Origin: JADHUC01 sp964617665
Lineage (GTDB): Bacteria > Planctomycetota > Planctomycetia > Pirellulales > Pirellulaceae
Direction: 5' to 3'
NCBI GenBank assembly: GCA_964617665.1
Contig: CAZUAH010000515.1
Span: 1-9,885 of the forward strand
Length of the DNA stretch: 9,885 nt
The first letter of the stretch is position 1. The number at the start of each line of letters is the position of its first letter. Under the pieces are notes generated by a model. That model ran no database searches, was not told where the DNA came from, and worked only from the letters and a program-made list of their open reading frames with translations. Made by a program: the position numbers and the translations under genes. Of this stretch, positions 1 to 6,600 are shown in pieces.

Positions 1-69
1 CCAACGGCCCCAGGACATACACGCCCAGCCCCCACCTACCTCCCCCCAGGCGGCCTGCGGGGCCCTTGC

Positions 70-81
70 GGGGGGGGGGGG
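70..81. repeat. Twelve-G homopolymer in the left intergenic region
   Basis: Positions 70-81 are twelve consecutive G. C-rich runs lie at 29-33 and 42-47. No gene is visible in 1-226. The run is prone to length variation and to sequencing error. Confidence 0.9.
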
Positions 82-83
82 TC

Positions 84-108
84 GTGGCGGTCGCCTCACG
101 ACTGCCAC
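84..108. terminator. Second hairpin near the left edge
   Basis: The arms 84-93 and 99-108 pair over 10 positions with a 5-nt loop. Position 89/103 is a G-U wobble in a plus-strand RNA but a C-A mismatch in a minus-strand RNA. The structure therefore fits slightly better as a terminator for a transcript entering from the left, though it could serve either direction. Confidence 0.3.
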
Positions 109-148
109 ATTCTGCAACAACTAAGATATTATACCTAACGTACCCCCG

Positions 149-176
149 ATCCGCCGCCCTTTGTTTGGCGGCGGAT
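149..176 (-). terminator. GC-rich hairpin downstream of the LTxxQ gene
   Basis: A perfect 10-bp inverted repeat, ATCCGCCGCC (149-158) and GGCGGCGGAT (167-176), with an 8-nt loop begins about 50 nt after the stop at 227. The stem is strong, but no U-run follows on the minus strand. It is the best candidate for the transcription end of the last gene. Confidence 0.45.
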
Positions 177-226
177 GGAGGTACTTTTCATCAGATGTCC
201 GGTGAGACGGCTTCTTTCGGCAACTA

Positions 227-928
227 CTACCGGCCGCCGCGGCCTCTGCCACCTTGGCCACCTTCACCACCAGGTCGACGGAATTCCATCTGCTGGAACT
301 CAAACGGTTCGCCAACCAGCTCTTTGAACTTGGCCTGCTGTTGGGGCGTCAGCACCTTCAACAATTCGTCTTGAGCCTCATTGCGTAACTCGGCAATCTT
401 CTGCCGGAGTTCCGCTTCCAGCTTTTCGTTTGCTGCTCGTAGTTTCTCTTGCTGAGATTCGGAAATGCCCAATTCCTCAGCCAGCGAACCACCGCTCGTC
501 AGTGCTCGGCCGGCACCACCACGCAGGCGTTGCTGAAACGCCAGTTGTTTGGCCCGTTTCATTTGGTGCGGTAGGAGAACTTTACCGATTTCTTTCTCGA
601 TTTCTTCCTGGGCTTTTTCCATTACCTCGCGGAACTTCGCCGACCGCTCTTCCCGATCTTCGATGTCTCGCAGTCCCGAGAACATCTCGCCCATGCGCCC
701 GCGCATGCCTTCGCCCAGCTTCTGCAGCTCGGTGACCTGCTCGTCGACCAACTCCAGTTCTTTTCGCGCGTCCTCACGCATGAGCACGCCGATCAAACCA
801 CCCCCACCGAAGCTGCCCATGCCGCCACCTCGGCCACCTCGACCTGGCTGCGCGACGGCAGTCGTGATACAAACCGATACAAGACACACGACGGCCAGCG
901 CCGCCACCAACAACTTGCGTGAAACCAT
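227..928 (-). CDS. Secreted tandem LTxxQ-like (Spy/CpxP-type) helical protein
   Basis: This is a predicted exported protein of 233 residues. Residues 1-26 form a signal peptide (basic start, hydrophobic core, AVA before Q27). A Gly/Arg-rich stretch (28-44) follows, then two charged helical units. Unit 1 (about 45-135) ends in an LLPHQ motif (118-122). Unit 2 (about 147-207) ends in LTPQQ (193-197). The tail (218-233) is Gly/Arg-rich. LTxxQ-type motifs mark the Spy/CpxP family (Pfam LTXXQ), which acts in the periplasm as a stress chaperone or sensor modulator. That function is not shown here, and planctomycete members are mostly uncharacterised. The reading frame is open up to 1021, but I start at 928 because AAGGAG sits 9 nt upstream and the signal peptide begins there; the longer start would place that ribosome-binding site inside the gene. 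It is the last gene of the co-directional series and has a structured leader. Confidence 0.85.
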   Translation of the reverse strand: MVSRKLLVAALAVVCLVSVCITTAVAQPGRGGRGGGMGSFGGGGLIGVLMREDARKELELVDEQVTELQKLGEGMRGRMGEMFSGLRDIEDREERSAKFREVMEKAQEEIEKEIGKVLLPHQMKRAKQLAFQQRLRGGAGRALTSGGSLAEELGISESQQEKLRAANEKLEAELRQKIAELRNEAQDELLKVLTPQQQAKFKELVGEPFEFQQMEFRRPGGEGGQGGRGRGGR

Positions 929-937
929 CTTAAGCCA

Positions 938-943
938 CTCCTT
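938..943 (-). promoter_or_regulatory. Ribosome-binding site AAGGAG that fixes the start at 928
   Basis: On the minus strand AAGGAG lies 9 nt before the ATG at 928. This supports the short form of the protein over the upstream ATG at 1021. The GAAGG part lies in the loop of a small potential hairpin (CCACU/AGUGG, 935-949). Confidence 0.75.
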
Positions 944-949
944 CAGTGG

Positions 950-1029
950 GACGGGCCAAGGCACGAGGCCCGTCGAATTACAGAACCAATGGCTACAACT
1001 CCGTGACGAACCCCGTGCCATGGCCCGTC
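950..1029 (-). promoter_or_regulatory. Long imperfect inverted repeat in the leader of the LTxxQ gene
   Basis: The arms at 950-968 and 1011-1029 are 19 nt each and complementary at 17 positions, with a 42-nt spacer. In the minus-strand RNA the two remaining positions are a G-U wobble and a U-U mismatch, so the RNA form is more stable than the DNA count suggests. Segment 950-957 (GACGGGCC) can also pair perfectly with 967-974 (GGCCCGTC), giving a shorter alternative hairpin. The structure lies between the EF-hand gene (stop at 1099) and the ribosome-binding site at 938-943. No U-run follows it. It could be a terminator or attenuator, an mRNA-stability element or a translational control leader; the sequence does not decide. 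Confidence 0.5.
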
Positions 1030-1098
1030 ATACCCAACCCCTTGCCTCTATTCCATCGCCATTCCAAGAAATCCGCACCCAAATAATGGGACGAATGA

Positions 1099-2466
1099 CT
1101 ATCGTTGTTTCATAGACCAACCCGCGTACTCCTCGACAGTGATGCGCCCGTTACCGTCCACATCGGCGGCCGAGGGGTCCTTGGACATGCTGACCCACTC
1201 GTCACGCACAAGCACTTTATCACCGTTCTTGTCGTACTTGGCGACCAATGACTGGCAGTATTTCAGGTAGCGAGGATCAATCCTTGTTGGCGTCGTCGGT
1301 GCTGGCGAAGGACGGCTACTTGCCGTCGACGCGCTGGACGGCGAGGAGGCTGAACCTGCTGATGAGGAGACCGATTTGGCCGACGAATCCGTCGACGTAG
1401 CACCGATGCTGTCGCCTCGAACCGCGCCGTCCGCTCCTGCTTTCAAGCATTCTTGCGGCGTGATCATTCCATCCTGGTTCAAGTCGAACTGGCTGAAATC
1501 GCTCATCACGGAATCGGTCCAACTTACTGAGAACTCGGCCATTGCCACTTGGCCGTCGCCATCGGCGTCATCGCGAGGAAACCAGGGCGGCAGCCCCTCT
1601 TGCGTGCCCTCGATCGGTGCCTGCACGCGATACGATTTGCGGTCGTCGTCTCGCCTTTCCCGCCATCGCGCCTCCGGTGTCTTGTCTTTGTCGGACGGCT
1701 TGCGGGGATCTTTGCCGCTGGAGGCCGTGCCGCTCCCGCCTTCGTTGTTCACACGTCGTTGAGCGTAGCGGTACTCCATTTCGTTTAGGGTGATTAACCC
1801 ATCTCGATTTCTATCAAACAGCGGAAGATCCGATCCGTACCGGCTGCGTTTCATCTCTTCCGCGTCAATCTTGCGGTCCTTATTCCGATCGTAGTAGCCA
1901 AATGCCCGCTCGGCTTCGCGACGATCCTGATCCGTGATCTCGACGGTAAACAAATCGGCCTCTGCTCCGAACCCAGAAGGAGGCGTGATTTCCATATCGA
2001 CACCGAAAGCTGGCACCAGAGGCTCGACCTCGATCGTCCTGGACGCGTAGGCGGAGTTTTGCTGGTTCGAAGACGACTGGCCACGGTCCCTCCGACCAGA
2101 TGTTGGCCCGCCACCCGGTCCGCCACGGCCCATGGGGCCGCCGCCCGGTGGTCCGCCACGACCTCCGAATCCACCACCTGGGGGTCCGCCACCGCCTTTC
2201 ATGCGTTCTTCCCGCATGCGCTGGAACTCCTGGGTCAGTCGGTCAATTGGCACGGGACGCGAGAAATCGATCCTGGGGTTGTTCTCGGCCATCCTTTTTA
2301 GAAAGTCGCCAAATCGTCCCTCGACCTCGCCGGGATCGATCATCTTATTGTTGTTCCTGTCAAAACGACTAAGGAAATCGGAAGGTTGAGCCAGCAGGTC
2401 GCGGCTGGCGGTAGACATGCCAAGCGCAAGCAGCACGAACAACACGAGCGGCTTTCTAGCGAACAT
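1099..2466 (-). CDS. Secreted seven-EF-hand calcium-binding protein
   Basis: This is a predicted exported protein of 455 residues, and I do not recognise a named homologue. Residues 1-26 are a signal peptide (cleavage after LLA, before Q27). Seven canonical EF-hand loops can be read, each with acidic or Asn ligands at loop positions 1, 3 and 5 and Glu at 12: residues 36-47, 193-204, 218-229, 300-311, 328-339, 412-423 and 435-446. A Gly/Pro/Arg-rich linker (91-126) follows the first loop, a Lys/Arg/Asp-rich stretch spans 250-280, and a Ser/Ala/Thr/Pro-rich linker spans about 355-395. EF-hand loops of this kind normally bind calcium. The downstream role may be structural, adhesive or sensing, and no catalytic domain is visible. 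The frame opens at 2550, but 2466 is chosen because AAGGAG lies 7 nt upstream and the signal peptide starts there. The preceding gene ends 175 nt upstream. Confidence 0.88.
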   Translation of the reverse strand: MFARKPLVLFVLLALGMSTASRDLLAQPSDFLSRFDRNNNKMIDPGEVEGRFGDFLKRMAENNPRIDFSRPVPIDRLTQEFQRMREERMKGGGGPPGGGFGGRGGPPGGGPMGRGGPGGGPTSGRRDRGQSSSNQQNSAYASRTIEVEPLVPAFGVDMEITPPSGFGAEADLFTVEITDQDRREAERAFGYYDRNKDRKIDAEEMKRSRYGSDLPLFDRNRDGLITLNEMEYRYAQRRVNNEGGSGTASSGKDPRKPSDKDKTPEARWRERRDDDRKSYRVQAPIEGTQEGLPPWFPRDDADGDGQVAMAEFSVSWTDSVMSDFSQFDLNQDGMITPQECLKAGADGAVRGDSIGATSTDSSAKSVSSSAGSASSPSSASTASSRPSPAPTTPTRIDPRYLKYCQSLVAKYDKNGDKVLVRDEWVSMSKDPSAADVDGNGRITVEEYAGWSMKQR

Positions 2467-2473
2467 GAATGGT

Positions 2474-2479
2474 CTCCTT
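2474..2479 (-). promoter_or_regulatory. Ribosome-binding site AAGGAG that fixes the start at 2466
   Basis: AAGGAG on the minus strand lies 7 nt before the ATG at 2466. It falls inside the longer open frame, which argues against the ATGs at 2550 and 2502. Just upstream the leader has two short overlapping palindromes: CACGG-A-CCGTG (2487-2497) and TGCGC-N7-GCGCA (2496-2512). Confidence 0.75.
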
Positions 2480-2563
2480 AGCAATTCACGGACCGTGCGC
2501 ATGGGAGGCGCAGCCTGATCACAGGAATTAAACCCGAAAATATGCCCCAAGTTCCGCAGAACA

Positions 2564-2586
2564 TAGACAAACTCGAAAATTGTCTA
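2564..2586. promoter_or_regulatory. Operator-like palindrome TAGACAA-N9-TTGTCTA
   Basis: A perfect 7-bp inverted repeat with a 9-bp spacer lies about 100 nt upstream of the EF-hand gene. The half-sites are 16 bp apart centre to centre, about one and a half helical turns. The surroundings are AT-rich compared with the genes. On the minus strand TAGACA (2586-2581) and TATGTT (2565-2560) resemble -35 and -10 elements, but the 15-bp spacing is short, so the promoter call is weak. A regulator-binding site is the simplest reading; no regulator gene is in the window. Confidence 0.35.
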
Positions 2587-2618
2587 CCGTCCTGCGATCT
2601 GTCGGTTCGTATGACATT

Positions 2619-2641
2619 AGCCATCGCGGCGAGCGTTGGCT
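2619..2641 (-). terminator. Hairpin directly after the HEAT-repeat gene
   Basis: Immediately after the TGA stop at 2642, the minus-strand RNA can fold as AGCCA/UGGCU (5 bp), one A-A mismatch, CGC/GCG (3 bp) and a 5-nt loop. No U-run follows. It may act as a U-less terminator or as a 3' end stabiliser, leaving the EF-hand gene to a promoter in 2467-2618. Confidence 0.35.
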
Positions 2642-3541
2642 TCAATTCCCCGGCGTGAACGCCTGTGAATCCAGAACAACTTCCCCATCGTCACTTCCCG
2701 CTGTGCCGATCAAATCCAGCGACTGCCTTGCCGCCTCACGAACGCGCGCGTCGTCATCGGATAACGCATCAATCAGGGCCGGCGTCGCCTCATCTGCGTC
2801 TGCACCAATTTCCCCAAGGACCGTGGCTGCCCACTGACGTATATCAGCCCGCTGGTGAGAGAGGTGCTCCACCAGTGCGGGTACCGATTCCGAGCCCATT
2901 TCGGCCAAGGCCCGCGAAGCGACCGCCTCGAAGGCTTCCTTCTGAGCCAATAGGACGCGAAACTCGATTTCGGATTCTTGCTTCAGGCGAGCGATCTCCT
3001 CGTCGGTGGCGGCCAATTCTACCACCAGCGTCTTCCACTCCTCATCTTGCTCACTGGCCTGCGACTCACTCATTTCGTGCTGCTTGATTAGTCGCTCCAC
3101 ATCGTCGTGGAGTTCTCCGTTGGTGAACTCTTCTTCCGTGGGCACCCCACCAGTTCCCGACACCTGCTCGGCCACCACCTCCAGCAATGAGATTGCCTCG
3201 TCCAGTTCTTTCCTTAACGCCAATTGTTCTGCGGTCTTCCGTTCCAACAGGGCCGTTTTCTTCTCCAACAAGACGGTCTTCTGATCCAACAACATTTGCA
3301 GACGTTTGATCTGAGACCGCTGAGCGAACAAGTGATCGATGTGTGCGCCGCGAATTGAACTCGTCTGGGGCGTCGATAGGGCGTCTGGCAACCTCCGTTT
3401 GCCCGATGTTTGGGCAGCCGCCATATCCGAAGGCTGCCCCGTCGCCGCGTAGTAGAGGAGTCCCACGTATGCAATCACACCAACGGCAATTGCGCCGGCA
3501 GCGTAGGCAATCCATACAAACAAGCGGTTAGTTGTGTCCAT
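2642..3541 (-). CDS. Membrane-anchored coiled-coil protein with HEAT-like repeats
   Basis: I do not recognise a named family for this 299-residue protein. Residues 8-33 are a single hydrophobic segment with little positive charge before it, most likely an uncleaved membrane anchor. Residues about 70-125 form a coiled coil with a heptad of pattern KT-A/V-LLE-K/R repeated almost exactly at 88-108. A second charged helical stretch runs about 143-200. Residues about 202-280 look like two to three HEAT-like repeats, including the helix pairs ADIRQWAATVLGEIG (232-246) and ARVREAARQSLDLIG (265-279). HEAT repeats normally make a protein-binding solenoid, so a scaffold role at the membrane is the best inference. 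The start at 3541 has GAAGG 6 nt upstream. The gene begins 130 nt after the NolW-repeat gene ends. Confidence 0.82.
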   Translation of the reverse strand: MDTTNRLFVWIAYAAGAIAVGVIAYVGLLYYAATGQPSDMAAAQTSGKRRLPDALSTPQTSSIRGAHIDHLFAQRSQIKRLQMLLDQKTVLLEKKTALLERKTAEQLALRKELDEAISLLEVVAEQVSGTGGVPTEEEFTNGELHDDVERLIKQHEMSESQASEQDEEWKTLVVELAATDEEIARLKQESEIEFRVLLAQKEAFEAVASRALAEMGSESVPALVEHLSHQRADIRQWAATVLGEIGADADEATPALIDALSDDDARVREAARQSLDLIGTAGSDDGEVVLDSQAFTPGN

Positions 3542-3671
3542 AACTGGCCTTCAGCGTTACTGAGGCCCATACCAGAGAAGAACTGACGGCGTGCATATTG
3601 CACACCAAACATCTTTTGATTCTACGGCTGTCGTCCGTATGCGTGTAGCGGCACCAATCCCCAAATAACGC
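3542..3671. other. 130-nt spacer with two small palindromes
   Basis: The spacer between the NolW-repeat gene and the HEAT gene holds GTGCA-TAT-TGCAC (3591-3603) and TACGG-N7-CCGTA (3623-3639). The second lies about 33 nt after the stop at 3672 on the minus strand, but it has only 5 bp and no U-run, so I do not call a terminator. GAAGG at 3548-3552 is the likely ribosome-binding site of the HEAT gene. No convincing promoter was found. Confidence 0.3.
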
Positions 3672-6600
3672 TCATCTACCACCTCGGCCTGGGGGGCCTC
3701 CACGCGACGGGGCACCGCCACTGGGACGCATACCACTGGGAGGGCCACCTCGGCCACCCATCATACCTCCGCCTGCCGCTCCCCGAAGCCTCTGAAACAT
3801 CTCGATCCTTTGACGGATTTGGTCCGGAGTTGGGCCTCCCGAAGACCCGGCACCGGGCTGACCGGAACTTGAAGTACGTTGCCCCGTTGCGGCTTTCTGT
3901 GCAATGACGTTTTCCAGTGTCTCCGCGATCACGCCTGCGTTATTCACAGGCACGACCTCCACATAATCGGTGTGCGGGAGCCCCGGTTGATCGATCAACT
4001 CGACCAGCGCTTCCACCTGTCGATACAGCGGTTCGGGAGCGACTACAATGATGGAATTGGTGCGCTGGTCCACGCCGATCGTCATCTTTTGTTCCTCGCC
4101 CCGAGATTGCTCATCTCGACCGCCTCGCTGGCCACCGCGTAACGCCCGGATGAGATCTTCAGGCGAAGGTTGCTGTCGCCCTCTGCTGGCGGTTGTGGCG
4201 ATTTTGTCGGCAAAGACTTCGCGCACCACTGCGGCGACTTCGTCTGCCGTGGCGTACTTCACTACGATCGGGTACGGCGTTCCGGCCGTCTGTATATCAG
4301 TAACACTGCTTTCGCGATCGATTACCTTCAGCAACTCTTCAATCAACTTCACATCCGTTGGATTCGCCTCGACCACCAGTGCGTTCAGTCGCGGGTCCGG
4401 GACAATGCTGACCGTGCCAGTGGCGTAGATTGTTGCGGTGTCGTCACCGCCACCGCCGCCAGCCAAGCCGCCAAGTAGACCGCCCAGCAGCCCGCCGCCC
4501 AGCAGGTCGGTGGTCACATCGCCAAGCAAGGAACTGGAACTGTCATCCACATGGCCGCTCAAAATCTCCTGCAGCAGTGCATTGGCGACGTCAGCCTTAG
4601 CGTATTTTAAGTAGAACACGGTGATGTCCCGCTGTTCCATGAGGCCTGTTGGCCCCGCGACGTCCCTCAGTCGCTTTTCGAAGGCGTCCAAAGCCTCCAA
4701 ATCGTCTGACGCAATGAAAATCCCACCGGGCGTGATGGCCACCCGGATTTCGGGTGCAGTCGACTTCGCCGGTGCTGTCTTTGGCTGGGCAGACACTGCA
4801 GGTTGGGACGCGGGTGGTTGGCTGGCGAACTGAAACCGGACATTGCCCGGCCATTGCCCAGCAGACTTGTCGTCCGCCGTGTTCTTCGACGCGGGCACGT
4901 TGGGAGCCGGTTTCGTCTGGCCGGCGTCCTTCGCCGGAGGCGTCGCCGGTGCGTTCGGATTGAGCGGCTGAGCGTCCATCCCAGGCACATTGAACAGTTC
5001 CTCAAGGCCACGGAGTCCCCCCGTTTCGTCAGATGCCTCGCCTGATTCATCGTCGAGCGGTGTGATGGTTCTCAGGCGGATTCTGGACGGAGTTAGTGCC
5101 GAAGGCGTGACCATCCGGATCTTGTTCTCGCGTCCCCACAGCAATTGCGCGTTTTCCAACGCCGTTATGGCGTCGGGGCCGGTCAGCGGTATGATGCGTA
5201 CGTTGCCCCCGGAACGCTCCTCCAGCAGGGGCGCCTCGAGCTTGGTCACGAGGTCTTCGATCTGCTCGATTTGAGCGGCCGTGCCACGGACCCACATCTG
5301 CATGCTGATCGGATCGCCGTCCACGATGGGTGCGTCGGCCCTGATAGCGGCCTCTTCATCGTCGCCTGCGACCAGGCCAAAAAACTTGTTGACGGCCGCC
5401 ACGGCCAATTCCGGGTCGATATTGAGCTTAATGACCTTGAAGTCCTTCGCTTGGCCTTCCAGCATCTTGATCGACTCTTCGATCCTGGTGTGCTCGGCCG
5501 GATAGGCCAATGCCACCAGTTTCCCCGACGTCATGTCCATCTCCATACGCACGCCCGGCATATCCGCCAGCAGGGTCTGGAGTACGCGTAGTACGACCTC
5601 CGGATCAGCCGCCTTGACGAAGTAGGTTCGCAACGCCAGCGTCTCTGGCTCTTCGCCGTCTTCCGGCGTCTCGGGTTCCTTGTCAAGCAGCGGCACCAAC
5701 CCGCGCAGCGTGGATAGCTTGTCGGGATTAGCCGTCACATACATAGTTTTTCCATCCACGGCGATTGCAATCCTGATCTCGTCATTGGAATTCTGGCCCT
5801 CGTCCAACCCCAGCAGTCCTCTACCGATGGTAAGGAATTCTTCGGCCGAGATGTGCTCCAACTGCACTTCGACGACGGTCTCTGAACCCTCTTCGACACG
5901 CGCGATCATGTCACGGATTGCCCGCAACTTGCCCCCGGTTTCGACGACCAAGATCTGTCGCGAATTCGGGAAGGGAGTCACCTTGCCATACGGCGATAAG
6001 AAGGGGTCGACCATGTCCGCGGCATCCTCGGCGGTCATCCTGGCCAGATTGAACAGGCATTTCAGGTATTCGTACTTGCCACGTTTGTCCAGTTCCTCGA
6101 TAGAGACAAGAGTAACCAACGGGTCAGGAATAGGAGTATCGCCTTCGTAGTCCCACACCAACAGAATGCGTTCGCGGCGGATCAGTGTGTAACCTTTGGT
6201 TAACAAGTAGCTGTTCAGCAGGTCGATCGCCTCTTCGACGGAGTAGACTCGATCGTCCCTATAGCTGAAGGTACCGTGCGGTACGACTTCGCCGTCGAAC
6301 GACAGGTCGGCCGTATCGCAGAACCAATTCAGAACATCCTTCCACGGTGCGGATTGGAAGTTGAATCGCAACTCGTCGGGCAGCGCCTCTGCTTCCGTTT
6401 CAGCGACAGCGGTATCGGATTCGGTCTCGACCGGTTCTTCCTCCGTGGGCTCCTCGGACTCCATCGTGCCCTCGTCGGTAGTGTCGTCGGGATCTGTGAC
6501 CGCCGGTTCTTCGGATGGCTCCGTCTCCGCGTCCGCCGCACCTTCGACTGGTTCGGTGGCCTCGGCCGGCGCAGGCTCTTCCGTCGGTTCGATGGCCGGC

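Noticed and set aside
869..928. Lipoprotein signal in the LTxxQ protein
   Set aside because: Cys residues at 15 and 20 are preceded by Val rather than Gly, Ala or Ser, and a good AVA cleavage site follows.
929..1021. N-terminal extension of the LTxxQ protein
   Set aside because: The extension translates the ribosome-binding site and leader hairpins and would put the signal peptide 31 residues inside the protein.
549..1115. A 188-codon plus-strand frame
   Set aside because: It is antisense to the LTxxQ gene and its leader, with Ser/Arg/Pro-rich composition typical of shadow frames and no ribosome-binding site noted.
2467..2550. N-terminal extension of the EF-hand protein
   Set aside because: AAGGAG lies inside it, 7 nt before a better start that opens a clean signal peptide.
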